Origin: Afifella marina DSM 2698
Lineage (GTDB): Bacteria > Pseudomonadota > Alphaproteobacteria > Rhizobiales > Afifellaceae
DNA: 64,000 nt
Direction of reading: 5' to 3'
NCBI RefSeq assembly: GCF_900102695.1
Contig: NZ_FMVW01000008.1
Span: forward strand, 120,896 to 184,895
Below, one piece after another: positions 8,706 through 17,834 of the stretch (its first letter is position 1; every line of letters begins with the position of its first letter). A program made the translations under genes and the position numbers. Below the pieces are notes generated by a model, which was given only the letters and a program-made list of their open reading frames with translations, had not been told where the DNA came from and ran no database searches.

Positions 8706-9539
8706 TCAGCCGAGCTCGATCGAACGCCGTTTGGCGGCAGCGACGGCCTCGCGCATCAAATCGACGAGACCATGCTCGGCCATCAACACATCGAGGGCCG
8801 CCTGGGTGGTACCACCCGGAGACGTCACGTTCCGGCGCAGTTCCTCCGCAGCCAGCGGACTTCCAGCGAGAAGCGCTCCGCCGCCGACCACCGTCTGCCG
8901 CGCAAGCTGCATGGAAAGCTCCGCCGGCAATCCGGCGGCTTCGCCGGCGGCGGCCATCGCCTCGACGAGATGGAAGACGTAAGCCGGGCCTGACCCCGAC
9001 ACCGCCGTCACCGCATCGATCAGCCCTTCATCGTCGATCCAGGCAATCTCTCCGGTCGGGCGCATCAGGGCATCGACCAGAGCGCGGTCCTGCTCGCTCA
9101 CCGCATCGTTGCCCACCGCCACGGCCATGCCTGCTCCGACCTGAGCCGGGGTATTGGGCATAATCCGGACGATGCGCGATGAGGCCTCAAACCCTTTCGC
9201 CAATCGGCCGAGACCGATGCCGGCGGCGACCGAGATGATCAATGTCTCTTTGCCTGCGTAGAGCGCGGCCTCCGGCAGGACGTTGTCCATCTGCTGCGGC
9301 TTGACGGCAAGGACCAGGACACGCGGTGCTCGGTCGACTTCCTCGGCTCCGTTCGAAATGGCCACGCCGCGGGCGCCGAGCTCCTGCGCCCTCTCCGGCG
9401 AAAGCCCAGGATCGCGGACGATCGTCCGTTCCGGCCGAAGCCCGGCGGAAAGCCACGCCTCCAGCATGGCGCCCCCCATCCGTCCGGCTCCGATCAGGAG
9501 AACAGGCCCAGTCTCGGAAAGAGGCGCTTCGACGGTCAT
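8706..9539 (-). CDS. proC: Pyrroline-5-carboxylate reductase
   Basis: ProC catalyses the final step of proline synthesis, NAD(P)H-dependent reduction of pyrroline-5-carboxylate. The 277-residue protein has the N-terminal dinucleotide-binding motif (VLLIGAGRMGGAMLEAWL), the internal VLAVKPQQM and RIMPNTPAQVGAG segments, and the C-terminal signature AVSGSGPAYVFHLVEAM ... RRNVTSPGGTTQAALDVL. It starts three bases after the stop of the YbjN-like gene, so the two are very likely cotranscribed. Confidence 0.96.
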   Translation of the reverse strand: MTVEAPLSETGPVLLIGAGRMGGAMLEAWLSAGLRPERTIVRDPGLSPERAQELGARGVAISNGAEEVDRAPRVLVLAVKPQQMDNVLPEAALYAGKETLIISVAAGIGLGRLAKGFEASSRIVRIMPNTPAQVGAGMAVAVGNDAVSEQDRALVDALMRPTGEIAWIDDEGLIDAVTAVSGSGPAYVFHLVEAMAAAGEAAGLPAELSMQLARQTVVGGGALLAGSPLAAEELRRNVTSPGGTTQAALDVLMAEHGLVDLMREAVAAAKRRSIELG

Positions 9540-9542
9540 CGT

Positions 9543-10043
9543 CTATGCCTCTCCGAGCGTCTCGAAAAGAACCGAACCCAGAGCCTCCTCGGGAGACTTT
9601 CCGGCCCAGATGACGAACTGGAAGGCCTGGTAGTAGCGCTCACAGGCTTCAACAGCCGCGGAAAGAATTCCCTCAAGCTGACCGGTGTTGACCTCGGCCC
9701 CGTCGGAAAGAAGCAATGCGCTTCGATACATGATGACGCCTTCGGCCTGCCAGAGATCGAAATGGCCGATCCACAATTGCTCGTTCACCAGCGCCAGAAG
9801 ACGCATGATTTCCGTCTTGCGGCGCTCACTGACACGAAAATCGAAGGCGGCAGCAAGATGCATCGCCTCCAGTTCTTCCATCCATGACAGAGAAATATTG
9901 TAGTCGCAGAAGCTGCCGGCGATCGAAACGGTAATTTCGTCCTCGCCGGACCGGTCAAAACTCCAATCGTGATAGGTGGCGATCTGCTCCACCAGGTCGA
10001 CAAGATTTCCGGCGGCAGCGGTCTGAAAATCGAGCAGGCTCAT
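9543..10043 (-). CDS. YbjN domain-containing protein
   Basis: This 166-residue soluble protein matches the YbjN/DUF1790 family, which resembles type III secretion chaperone folds, and is common in alphaproteobacteria directly before proC. Recognisable stretches are SLLDFQTAAAGNLVDLVEQ, the LLALVNEQLWIGHFDLW segment and ERYYQAFQFVIWAGKSPEEA. Start at 10043 is chosen over 10073 because conserved sequence begins there. Its function is unknown. It is tightly linked to proC on the minus strand. Confidence 0.85.
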   Translation of the reverse strand: MSLLDFQTAAAGNLVDLVEQIATYHDWSFDRSGEDEITVSIAGSFCDYNISLSWMEELEAMHLAAAFDFRVSERRKTEIMRLLALVNEQLWIGHFDLWQAEGVIMYRSALLLSDGAEVNTGQLEGILSAAVEACERYYQAFQFVIWAGKSPEEALGSVLFETLGEA

Positions 10044-10299
10044 AATTGGCCCTCGCATCTTGGGAGGTTGCAAGGCATCGGAAAGTGATGGGACGCGATG
10101 AGAATCAGCAGCTCCTTCAGTTCTTTAGCCTTAGGTGTGGGCGTGTCGATTTGATGACGCCACGAATCTCTTCTGTTTCCAAGTATAGGAACGAAGGCGT
10201 GCCGCAAAACCCGCAGCTCGGTCGGAGACGGCTTTTCCACGACCGATCGCCCGACGCCGAACCCGACGTCGGGGGCCGTTATCGCGCGGACGGGAAATG

Positions 10300-10596
10300 T
10301 CAGTCGGCGAGAGGCCCTTCCTCGTCGGCCGCAAGCCGTGCTTCGTCGCCGGCAAGCCGCGCTTCGAGAGCAGCGACACGCTGCTGCAAGGCCTCGTTCT
10401 CTGCGCGCGCCTTCAAAGCCATGTCACGAACGGTTTCGAACTCCTCGCGCTGGATGAGATCGAGCTCGGACATGATCCGCTCAAGCTGAGAGCGCATCGC
10501 CGTTTCGGCTTCGCGCCGCACCCCCTGGGCTACCCCCGTCGCATCCGTCATCAGCTTGGCGAATTCGTCCATGAGGCGATTGGAGGTCTGCGTCAT
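10300..10596 (-). CDS. ubiK: Accessory factor UbiK family protein (BMFP/YqiC)
   Basis: The 98-residue product is mostly helical with a C-terminal coiled coil rich in A, E, L and R (ALKARAENEALQQRVAALE), and an N terminus MTQTSNRLMDEFAKLMTDA typical of the BMFP family. UbiK/YqiC proteins bind lipids and assist aerobic ubiquinone biosynthesis in enterobacteria; the role in alphaproteobacteria is assumed by homology. The ATG at 10596 is preferred to a longer frame with an arginine/cysteine-rich leader. It is divergent from lgt. Confidence 0.8.
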   Translation of the reverse strand: MTQTSNRLMDEFAKLMTDATGVAQGVRREAETAMRSQLERIMSELDLIQREEFETVRDMALKARAENEALQQRVAALEARLAGDEARLAADEEGPLAD

Positions 10597-10826
10597 CGGG
10601 ATCCCTTTCCGGCATTGTTTGGCACTGACGCCAGGCGTTCCTTCGGTGGCGCTGCGGCATACAGAGGGTGAGATATAGGAGCTCAATGCCCTGCCGCAAG
10701 CGGAGAGACAAGGGCGTGGGGTCGCGGGAGAGCACGTGCGGTGGCGGCACCCCGCGCCCGGTTGACCCGCAGCGCCATTCTGGGCAAGGGTCCGGCGCGC
10801 TTTAAACAGAAGCATCGTGAACTCCC

Positions 10827-11657
10827 GTGGCCCTGCCGTTTCCGAAGATCGATCCCGTTGCCGTGGAGATCGGCCCCCTCGCCGTGCGCTGGTACGGTCT
10901 CGCCTACTTTGTCGGCATCCTTCTCGGCTGGTGGTACGCGAGGCGGCAGACGAATAATCCCCGCCTCTGGCAGGGAGACCGAGCGCCTCTCACGGTCGCA
11001 GATCTCGACGATTTCGTCTTATGGATCACCGTAGGCATCATTTTCGGTGGGCGGCTCGGATATGCCCTCTTCTACCAGCCAGACCACTTCTTGAACGAGC
11101 CGCTCGCCTTCTTTCGGCTATGGGAAGGAGGAATGTCGTTCCACGGCGGTCTGATCGGCACGATCGTGGCCATGATGGCGTTCTCCTGGAAACGCGGCCT
11201 TCCATTGATGTCGCTTTTCGACGTCGTATCGACCGCCGTCCCCTTCGGCCTCTTTTTCGGCCGGATCGCCAATTTCATCAACGGCGAGCTCTTCGGGCGC
11301 CCGACGGACGTTCCCTGGGCAATGGTGTTTCCGGGCGGCGGCGGCGTTCCAAGACATCCGAGCCAGCTTTACGAAGCGGCTCTTGAGGGTATCCTGCTGT
11401 TCCTCATTCTGCGGCTCCTGACGCATCATTTCAGGAGTTTGCGCTATCCCGGGCTGACGAGCGGCGTTTTCCTCATCTTTTACGGAGCGTTCCGCATCTT
11501 CGTCGAGTTTTTCCGCCAGCCTGACCCGCAGCTCGGTTTCATCGCGGCCTTTCTTACAATGGGCATGATCTTGTCGCTTCCCATGATCCTGATCGGTGCC
11601 GGCGCCGTCATCTATGCGTTGCGGCGCGGCCCGCGAACGCCGGAGGTTCGGGTGTGA
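10827..11657 (+). CDS. lgt: Prolipoprotein diacylglyceryl transferase
   Basis: Lgt transfers the diacylglyceryl group from phosphatidylglycerol to the lipobox cysteine of prolipoproteins. The 276-residue integral membrane protein has the family features AVRWYGLAYFVGILLGWWYA, MSFHGGLIGTIVAM, the signature GRIANFINGELFGRPTDVPW and RHPSQLYEAALEG. Translation starts with GTG. The GTG of the next gene overlaps the lgt stop. lgt, methyltransferase and pgeF are often adjacent in this group; here two PCuAC genes lie between the last two. Confidence 0.95.
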   Translation: MALPFPKIDPVAVEIGPLAVRWYGLAYFVGILLGWWYARRQTNNPRLWQGDRAPLTVADLDDFVLWITVGIIFGGRLGYALFYQPDHFLNEPLAFFRLWEGGMSFHGGLIGTIVAMMAFSWKRGLPLMSLFDVVSTAVPFGLFFGRIANFINGELFGRPTDVPWAMVFPGGGGVPRHPSQLYEAALEGILLFLILRLLTHHFRSLRYPGLTSGVFLIFYGAFRIFVEFFRQPDPQLGFIAAFLTMGMILSLPMILIGAGAVIYALRRGPRTPEVRV

Positions 11658-12727
11658 CGGGGACACTTTCAGATGCGCTGAAAGACATCATCCGCACCAA
11701 CGGACCGATGACGCTTGCAAGCTGGATGGGCCATTGCCTCGGCCATCCCGAACACGGCTATTACGTCACTCGCGACCCGTTCGGCGCGAGCGGGGATTTC
11801 ATCACGGCCCCCGAAGTGAGCCAGATGTTCGGAGAGATCATCGGGGCCTGGGTCATCGATCTGTGGCAACAGGCGGGCTGCCCGCAGCCCATCAATCTCG
11901 TCGAGCTCGGGCCCGGCCGCGGCACCTTGATGAGCGACATTCTGCGGGTCGTGCGTCTCAAACCGAACTTCTGCAGCGCGCTATCCGTGCATCTCGTGGA
12001 GACGAGCCCCGTCCTTGCCAAGGCGCAGGAAACGGCACTCGCCTCCTTCGCCGGCCGCAAAGAATGGCATGAAAGCCTCCAGACGCTGCCGCAGGGTCCG
12101 CTTTTTGTCGTCGCCAACGAGTTTTTCGATGCGCTGCCGATCCGTCAGTTCGTCTTCAGGCGGGGGAGCTGGGAGGAGCGCATGCTCGGCCTCGATGCCG
12201 AAGGAGAGCTCACTTTCGGCTTCGGACCCGGGCGCCCGGAAAATGTCCCGTTCGAGCCGCAGGAAGGCGATGTCTGGGAAGAGCGGCCTGCAGCGGCTCC
12301 GATTGTGGCCGAGTTGGCGGAGCGCTTTGCAAGCGACGGCGGCGGCGCCCTCATCATCGACTACGGACATGGCGAGGCGGGTTTCGGAGACACGCTTCAG
12401 GCGGTCGCCCGGCACGAATTCGCCGATCCGCTGAAGAGGCCTGGCGAAGTTGATCTGACGGCCCACGTCGATTTTTCGGCGCTGTCCGATGCGGCCTTCG
12501 CGGCCGGCGCCGATGTCTATGGCCCCATGCACCAGGGTGAGTTTCTTTTGCATCTCGGGCTCGTCGAGCGTGCCGGACGACTCGGATTCGGGCGCAGCGA
12601 AGAGGAGCAGGAGGCGCTTCGAAACGAGGTGACCCGCCTCGCCGGCCCTGAGGAAATGGGGGAGCTCTTCAAAGTTCTGGCCATCGTCAAGCCGGGGCTC
12701 GTACCGGCACCCTTTGCCGCCTCGTAG
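11654..12727 (+). CDS. MidA/NDUFAF7-type class I SAM-dependent methyltransferase
   Basis: The 357-residue protein belongs to the DUF185/MidA/NDUFAF7 family. In mitochondria the homologue methylates an arginine in NDUFS2 during complex I assembly. Family motifs are GHPEHGYYVTRDPFGASGDF near the N terminus, the SAM loop VELGPGRGTLMSDIL, and VVANEFFDALPIRQF. The GTG start overlaps the lgt TGA. In a bacterium carrying NADH dehydrogenase an equivalent role is plausible but unproven here. Confidence 0.9.
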   Translation: MTGTLSDALKDIIRTNGPMTLASWMGHCLGHPEHGYYVTRDPFGASGDFITAPEVSQMFGEIIGAWVIDLWQQAGCPQPINLVELGPGRGTLMSDILRVVRLKPNFCSALSVHLVETSPVLAKAQETALASFAGRKEWHESLQTLPQGPLFVVANEFFDALPIRQFVFRRGSWEERMLGLDAEGELTFGFGPGRPENVPFEPQEGDVWEERPAAAPIVAELAERFASDGGGALIIDYGHGEAGFGDTLQAVARHEFADPLKRPGEVDLTAHVDFSALSDAAFAAGADVYGPMHQGEFLLHLGLVERAGRLGFGRSEEEQEALRNEVTRLAGPEEMGELFKVLAIVKPGLVPAPFAAS

Positions 12728-12824
12728 ATTTCAGATGGGCGCGCGGACAGCCTCTGGCGGTCTCCCGCAACACGACCATCCGTTTCGGCGCAGACACGCC
12801 TCATCCCGACAGGAAGGACAGATG

Positions 12825-13316
12825 ATGCCGCTCTCTCGCTCTTTTCGCTCATTGCTCGCAGCAGGGCTCATCGCTGCCGGCGGAAGCGCTTTCGCTCAGG
12901 GCGCAGGACCGATCGAGGTCGGCGATCTCACGATCAGCCATGCGTGGACGCGGGCGACGCCTCCAGGCGCACCGTCGGCCGGCGGCTATCTCACGATCTC
13001 CAATGCGGGTTCTGAATCAGATCGTCTCGTCTCCGTCTCCGCTCCCTTCGCGAAGGAAAGCGTCGTCCATTCCATGAGCATGCAGGACGGCGTCATGAAA
13101 ATGCGGGCGATGAGCGAGGGCCTCGAGATTCAGCCGGGTGAGAGCGTGACGCTGGAGCCCGGCGGAAACCACGTGATGTTCATGGGCCTCAGGTCTGCCT
13201 TGACCGAGGGAAAGTCGGTTCCGGCGACCCTCACTTTCGCACGAGCAGGAAAAGTGGAGATCTCTTTGCCGACGGCCAGGATCGGAGCCACGCAGCCTCC
13301 TGAAGCCTCGAAGTAA
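12825..13316 (+). CDS. Periplasmic copper chaperone, PCuAC domain (ligands intact)
   Basis: PCuAC (DUF461) proteins deliver Cu(I) to the CuA or CuB sites of cytochrome oxidases in the periplasm. The 163-residue product has a signal peptide (SLLAAGLIAAGGSAFAQ) and the Cu-binding set: H82 and nearby methionines in VVHSMSMQDGVMKM, then the GGNHVMFMGL motif near 113-122. ATG codons at 12822 and 12825 are both possible; the second has better spacing from AGGAAGG. A paralogue with altered ligands follows 21 bases after the stop. Placement in the lgt-pgeF run is unusual. Confidence 0.9.
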   Translation: MPLSRSFRSLLAAGLIAAGGSAFAQGAGPIEVGDLTISHAWTRATPPGAPSAGGYLTISNAGSESDRLVSVSAPFAKESVVHSMSMQDGVMKMRAMSEGLEIQPGESVTLEPGGNHVMFMGLRSALTEGKSVPATLTFARAGKVEISLPTARIGATQPPEASK

Positions 13317-13337
13317 GGCCCGGGAAACGCTGCGACC

Positions 13338-13826
13338 ATGCATTTCCAGCAAATCCTGTTGGGCGCCTGTGCCTTGCTCATCGCGGCTTCCGCGGGGCCC
13401 GCGAAAGCGCTTGCCCAGCAGCCGGGTGAAGCCTCGGGCGGCACCGTGCGCGTTCATTCAGGCTTCGCACGGGCAACGGCGGGACAGGCCTTGGATACCG
13501 CCGCCTACCTCGTCATCACCAACACCGGCCTGCAGCCGGAGCGCCTTCTTTATGTGGAAACGCCTTCTGCCGATCGGGGCGAGCTGCGGCAGACGAGCTT
13601 CAATGAAGACGGCGCCATCGAGACACGCCGGCTCAGAAGCATCAGCATTCCGCCCGGCCGCACGATCAGGCTCAAGCCGGGCGGCGAACATGTCGTCTTG
13701 TGCGGACTTGCAAAGCCTCTCGCAAAAAACCAACGAATCCCGGTCACGCTCACTTTCGCCAAAGCGGGCCGCATCGACATCTCGTTGCCCGTTGCCACAG
13801 CCGGCGCAAGACAACCGCCGAGCTGA
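13338..13826 (+). CDS. PCuAC-like periplasmic protein with degenerate metal ligands
   Basis: The 162-residue product has a signal peptide (QILLGACALLIAASAG) and aligns along its length with the preceding PCuAC protein: ARATAGQALDTAAYLVITN, LKPGGEHVVLCGL and VTLTFAKAGRIDISLPVA. At the copper positions the first His is Arg (GELRQTS), the second-position Met is Thr, the HxM motif is HVV, and only the His of GGEH remains. Copper binding in the classical way is therefore unlikely. A structural or partner role beside the intact paralogue is one possibility. Confidence 0.85.
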   Translation: MHFQQILLGACALLIAASAGPAKALAQQPGEASGGTVRVHSGFARATAGQALDTAAYLVITNTGLQPERLLYVETPSADRGELRQTSFNEDGAIETRRLRSISIPPGRTIRLKPGGEHVVLCGLAKPLAKNQRIPVTLTFAKAGRIDISLPVATAGARQPPS

Positions 13827-13932
13827 AGACGATGGGGGAAACGATCATGGGTCGACAGCCTATTATTTCATTGTGGGCGATGCTCCCGCGTGATCCGATC
13901 TCGACCAGCCATTCAACGACCTTGAGAGAAGA

Positions 13933-14703
13933 ATGTCTCTGACACCGATCCAGGCTGATGCCCTCGCCTTCCCCAATATCCGTCACGCCTTCTTCACGCG
14001 GGAGGGCGGTGTCTCGGAAGGCATCTATGCGAGCCTCAATACCGGGCTCGGCTCCGCAGATGACCGTCTGCATATCCTGGAGAATCGCGCCCGGGCCTGC
14101 CGTCATCTGGAGGTCGCGCCGGAGCAACTGGCCACACCCCATCAGATCCACAGCAGCGACGCGACGGTGGTCCACGAGGTCTGGGCGCCCGGCGAGGGTC
14201 CGCGTTGCGATGCGCTGGTGACAGACCGGCGCGGCGTCCTCCTCGGCATCGGCACCGCCGATTGCGGCCCGGTTCTTTTTGCCGATGCGAAGGCCGGCGT
14301 GATCGGCGCGGCGCATGCCGGCTGGAAAGGCGCATTTTCCGGCGTACTCGAAGCCACCATCGACGCAATGGCACAACTCGGCGCCGAGCAATCCTCGATC
14401 GTCGCCGTTCTGGGCCCGACGATCTCCGCCAAAAACTACGAGGTCGGTGCGGATTTTGTGGACCGCTTTCTCTCCGCGGATGGAGAGAACGAGAGATTCT
14501 TCTCCGCATCGGAGCGGGCTGGCCATTCGATGTTCGATCTTCCCGCTTATATTTTGAAGCGCCTGCGGGAGGCGGGCATCGAAGCTCACACCCTCGATCT
14601 TTGCACCTATGCGGATGAAGACCGCTTCTTTTCCTATCGTCGCACGACCCATCGCGGCGAAAAGGATTATGGACGCCTGCTCTCAGCAATTGTCCTGGCA
14701 TAG
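13933..14703 (+). CDS. pgeF: Purine nucleoside phosphorylase / peptidoglycan editing factor PgeF (YfiH, LACC1 family)
   Basis: The 256-residue protein belongs to the YfiH/DUF152 family, annotated variously as multicopper polyphenol oxidase, peptidoglycan editing factor and, more recently, purine nucleoside phosphorylase. The zinc-ligand motifs are visible: TPHQIHSSDA, GTADCGPVLFAD and GAAHAGWKGAFSG. The N terminus (HAFFTREGGVSEGIYASLN) and the C-terminal tail FFSYRRTTHRGEKDYGRLL are typical. It closes the lgt-methyltransferase run. Confidence 0.92.
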   Translation: MSLTPIQADALAFPNIRHAFFTREGGVSEGIYASLNTGLGSADDRLHILENRARACRHLEVAPEQLATPHQIHSSDATVVHEVWAPGEGPRCDALVTDRRGVLLGIGTADCGPVLFADAKAGVIGAAHAGWKGAFSGVLEATIDAMAQLGAEQSSIVAVLGPTISAKNYEVGADFVDRFLSADGENERFFSASERAGHSMFDLPAYILKRLREAGIEAHTLDLCTYADEDRFFSYRRTTHRGEKDYGRLLSAIVLA

Positions 14704-14818
14704 GCCGAAAGCACGAGGTGCGTCTGTCTGCCATGCATAGACGCAGGGGACAGGCGGCGTTAGCTGGTGGACGTCGGCACGGTCAGCCGGTATGAGGCCC
14801 TTCTGAAAAGGCTTGATT

Positions 14819-15295
14819 ATGCGACTGTCTCCGCTGCTGGCGTTTCTCGCGCTCATCCCTCTGGCGGCTTGCAACCCCGCCCTCAACACGGGCGGGCCAG
14901 GTGCTTCCGTGTCCAGTTCAAGCAAGGTCACGACAGACGCACGGATTGCCTTCGCACCCTTGACCGGGCCGCCCCAGAAAATCGCAGACGCGCTTGCCGT
15001 CGAAGTGGCACGTGGCGCGACGAGCCGGGGAATCGCGCTCGCCAACTTTCAGGATGCGACCGCCAATTACACGATGAAGGGTTATCTTTCGGCGGTCGCG
15101 GAAGACGACGGGACACTCGTCGTCTATGTCTGGGACGTGCTGTCGCCCGATTTGAAGCGCGTGCATCGGATTGCCGGAAAGATCATGATTGAACGCAAGG
15201 CGAGCGATCCATGGTCCGCCGTCGACGACAAGACGCTCGCGCTCGTCACTCAGGAAACACTCGACAAACTGACATCCTGGCTTGCGTCCGGTTGA
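14819..15295 (+). CDS. Predicted lipoprotein of unknown function
   Basis: The 158-residue product has a short signal peptide ending in a lipobox (LALIPLAAC, Cys near residue 18), so it should be lipidated and exported. The rest is a small soluble domain (RIAFAPLTGPPQKIADALAV, YTMKGYLSAVAEDDGTLVVY, RVHRIAGKIMIE). It is found upstream of prs here. The ATG at 14819 has an AAAGG element upstream; a TTG lies two codons earlier. No function is recognised. Confidence 0.75.
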   Translation: MRLSPLLAFLALIPLAACNPALNTGGPGASVSSSSKVTTDARIAFAPLTGPPQKIADALAVEVARGATSRGIALANFQDATANYTMKGYLSAVAEDDGTLVVYVWDVLSPDLKRVHRIAGKIMIERKASDPWSAVDDKTLALVTQETLDKLTSWLASG

Positions 15296-15419
15296 TCGAC
15301 GCACACAGTTCGCTATACGCCAGCCTTGCCGCCGTGCAGGGCGACCCCGCCGAAAGGCGCTTCCTTTGCAGCTCGCCACTCCGGAGAGCCGCCTGAATGC
15401 TTGAGAGGGCTTCCAGCCG

Positions 15420-16352
15420 ATGAAAATCGTCGCCGGCAATTCCAACCGGAGTCTTGCGCAGCAGATCAGTTCCTATCTCGATGTGGAACTGGCGAAATGT
15501 GCCGTAAGACGGTTCGCCGACCAAGAGATCTTCGTTGAGATCCAGGAAAACGTGCGCGGCGAAGACGTCTTCGCGATCCAGTCGACGAGCTTTCCCGCCA
15601 ATGACAACCTGATGGAGCTGTTGATCATCATCGACGCGCTCCGACGGGCTTCGGCGCGGCGCATTACGGCGGTGATCCCCTATTACGGCTATGCCCGCCA
15701 GGACCGGAAGCCGGCGGCACGCACGCCGATCTCCGCCAAGCTCGTCGCAAATCTCATCACCGAAGCAGGTGCGGACCGCGTCCTCACCCTCGACCTGCAC
15801 GCCGGTCAGATCCAGGGCTTCTTCGACATCCCGACGGACAATCTCTATGCGGCGCCTGTGTTCACGCGCGACGTGAAAGAGCATTACGAGCTCGGCAATG
15901 TCATGGTCGTGTCGCCCGACGTCGGCGGTGTGGTCCGCGCACGCGCCATCGCAAAACGCATCGATGCGCCGCTCGCCATCGTCGACAAACGCCGTGAGCG
16001 TCCGGGCGAATCGGAAGTGATGAACATCATCGGCGAAGTGGCCGGCCGCGACTGCCTTCTCGTCGACGACATCGTCGATTCCGGCGGCACGCTGTGCAAT
16101 GCGGCCGACGCGCTGCTCGCCAAGGGCGCAACCTCCGTCACCGCCTATATCACCCACGGCGTGCTTTCGGGCGGAGCCGTCGCCCGCATCACGGCTTCGC
16201 GGTTGAAAGAGCTCGTCATCACCGATTCCATCGAGCCGACGGCGGCCGTCACCAGCGCGCACAATGTCCGCGTGGTTTCGATCGCGGCCCTCCTCGGCGA
16301 GGCGATTTCGCGCACGGCGCTGGAAAAATCGGTCTCCAGTCTCTTCGACTAA
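15420..16352 (+). CDS. prs: Ribose-phosphate pyrophosphokinase
   Basis: Prs makes phosphoribosyl pyrophosphate from ribose-5-phosphate and ATP, feeding purine, pyrimidine, histidine and tryptophan synthesis. The 310-residue sequence is class I: N terminus [19 protein letters not shown] site segment [10 protein letters not shown], the [14 protein letters not shown] loop, and the PRPP-binding motif [16 protein letters not shown]. Length and spacing are normal for the family. Confidence 0.97.
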   Translation: MKIVAGNSNRSLAQQISSYLDVELAKCAVRRFADQEIFVEIQENVRGEDVFAIQSTSFPANDNLMELLIIIDALRRASARRITAVIPYYGYARQDRKPAARTPISAKLVANLITEAGADRVLTLDLHAGQIQGFFDIPTDNLYAAPVFTRDVKEHYELGNVMVVSPDVGGVVRARAIAKRIDAPLAIVDKRRERPGESEVMNIIGEVAGRDCLLVDDIVDSGGTLCNAADALLAKGATSVTAYITHGVLSGGAVARITASRLKELVITDSIEPTAAVTSAHNVRVVSIAALLGEAISRTALEKSVSSLFD

Positions 16353-16450
16353 GGCCCTGTCTTCCCAATAGCGATCAGATTTGCGAGCGCGGTTCTTCTG
16401 CCGCAAAGGTCCTTCGTGTCTTGAAGCCGTCATAAGGCGTGCGAGATACG

Positions 16451-16473
16451 CCCCTCAACGGAATTGAGGGGGA
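16451..16473 (+). promoter_or_regulatory. Hairpin overlapping the chrA ribosome-binding site
   Basis: CCCCTCAA at 16451-16458 pairs perfectly with TTGAGGGG at 16464-16471 across a five-base loop. The right arm contains the purine-rich Shine-Dalgarno (GAGGGGGA) for the chrA ATG at 16479, so folding would hide the ribosome-binding site. The structure is seen in the sequence; a regulatory role is inferred. Confidence 0.5.
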
Positions 16474-16478
16474 ACGAC

Positions 16479-17690
16479 ATGCACGCGCCAGACGCCGGGG
16501 AGCAAGTAACCGAAGGCTCGGCTTTCGAAGTCTTCAAGGTCTTCCTGGTGCGCGGTCTCACCTCTTTCGGCGGACCTGTCGCACATCTCGGCTATTATCA
16601 CGAAGCCTTCGTCAAAAAGCGCGGCTGGCTGAGCGACGCGGCTTATGCCGATTTGATTGCGCTTTGCCAGTTTCTCCCCGGCCCGGCTTCCAGCCAGGTC
16701 GGTATGGCAATCGGCCTGATGCGCGCGGGCTATCTCGGCATGCTGGCCGCCTTTGTCGGCTTCACGCTGCCCTCAGCCCTCCTCATGTACGGCTTCGCGG
16801 AAGCTTTCGCCTTTCTCTCACCGCTCATCGGATCCGGCTGGATCGACGGCCTCAAAGCCGCCGCGGTTGCCGTGGTGGCTCTTGCCCTCCTCGGCATGGC
16901 AAAAAAGCTGACGCCAGACCTCCGTCGCCTTGCCATGGCGGCCGGGGCCGCCGCGCTCGTTCTTGTCGCGCACACGCCGTGGACGCAGCTTGGCGCCATT
17001 TTTATTGGCGCAATCGTCGGGCTCTTGGTCATCCCGAACAAAGCAGTCGAGGCGCGGGAAACCGAAGCCGCAATCGACACGAAAGTGGGACGGCGCCTCG
17101 GCGCTGCGGCTTTCGGCATCTTCGTCCTCCTCCTTCTCGCGGCTTTCATGCTGCGTGGAAGCCCCACCGGCATTGGGCTTGCGGCCCATTTTTATCACGC
17201 GGGCGCCCTCGTCTTCGGCGGCGGCCACGTCGTCCTGCCTCTTCTGGAAAACGAGATCGTCTCACCGGGCCTTGTCTCTCGCGACGCATTCCTCGCCGGG
17301 TATGGTGCCGCCCAGGCGCTGCCTGGACCGCTGTTTGCCTTCTCGACCTATCTTGGGTCGCTCGCGCAAACGCCTCTCGCCGGGGCCGTCGGTGGCCTCG
17401 TCGCCCTGTTGGCGATTTTCCTCCCGGGCGCGCTTCTCGTGGTCGCAGCACTTCCCTTCTGGCGCGAACTTCAACACGCACCGGGCGCACGCCGCGCTCT
17501 GGCCGGCGTGAACGCAGCCGTGGTCGGCATCCTCGCCGCCGCGCTTTACGATCCGGTCTTCACGGCCGGGGTGAACTCGCTCGACAGCTTTGCGATCGCC
17601 GCAAGCGCCTTTCTGGCCCTTCTTGTGCCGCGTGTGCCAGCATGGGCCGTGGTGATCGCGGCAGCCGGCGTGGGGGCCGTCATTCTCTGA
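16479..17690 (+). CDS. chrA: Chromate transporter, long-chain CHR family
   Basis: The 403-residue membrane protein is a two-domain (long) CHR transporter. The first domain carries FLVRGLTSFGGPVAHLGYYH and CQFLPGPASSQVGMAIG; the second repeats the motif as FYHAGALVFGGGHVVLPLLE with GYGAAQALPGPLFAFSTYLG. About ten hydrophobic segments are visible. ChrA expels chromate, usually conferring resistance. No chrB regulator is adjacent. The ATG at 16479 is chosen over TTG at 16464 because the latter lies inside the hairpin. Confidence 0.93.
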   Translation: MHAPDAGEQVTEGSAFEVFKVFLVRGLTSFGGPVAHLGYYHEAFVKKRGWLSDAAYADLIALCQFLPGPASSQVGMAIGLMRAGYLGMLAAFVGFTLPSALLMYGFAEAFAFLSPLIGSGWIDGLKAAAVAVVALALLGMAKKLTPDLRRLAMAAGAAALVLVAHTPWTQLGAIFIGAIVGLLVIPNKAVEARETEAAIDTKVGRRLGAAAFGIFVLLLLAAFMLRGSPTGIGLAAHFYHAGALVFGGGHVVLPLLENEIVSPGLVSRDAFLAGYGAAQALPGPLFAFSTYLGSLAQTPLAGAVGGLVALLAIFLPGALLVVAALPFWRELQHAPGARRALAGVNAAVVGILAAALYDPVFTAGVNSLDSFAIAASAFLALLVPRVPAWAVVIAAAGVGAVIL

Positions 17691-17786
17691 CCTCTCTGCA
17701 CGGTCCCGCCTCCGCATTGCCTTTTACGCAGGTCTCGCCTATAAGCGCACCCACGTGCCGGCACCCTTGGAGGCCGGGCGTACGAG

Positions 17787-17816
17787 GAGCCGCGCCATGC
17801 GGCTCTTTCTCTTCTT
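17787..17816 (+). terminator. Hairpin with pyrimidine tract before rplY
   Basis: GAGCCGC (17787-17793) and GCGGCTC (17799-17805) form a seven-base stem with a five-base loop, followed by TTTCTCTTCTT. It may end chrA transcription, or be a leader structure of rplY, whose ATG is at 17835. Confidence 0.5.
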
Positions 17817-17834
17817 AAACCTAGGAGTGCACCA

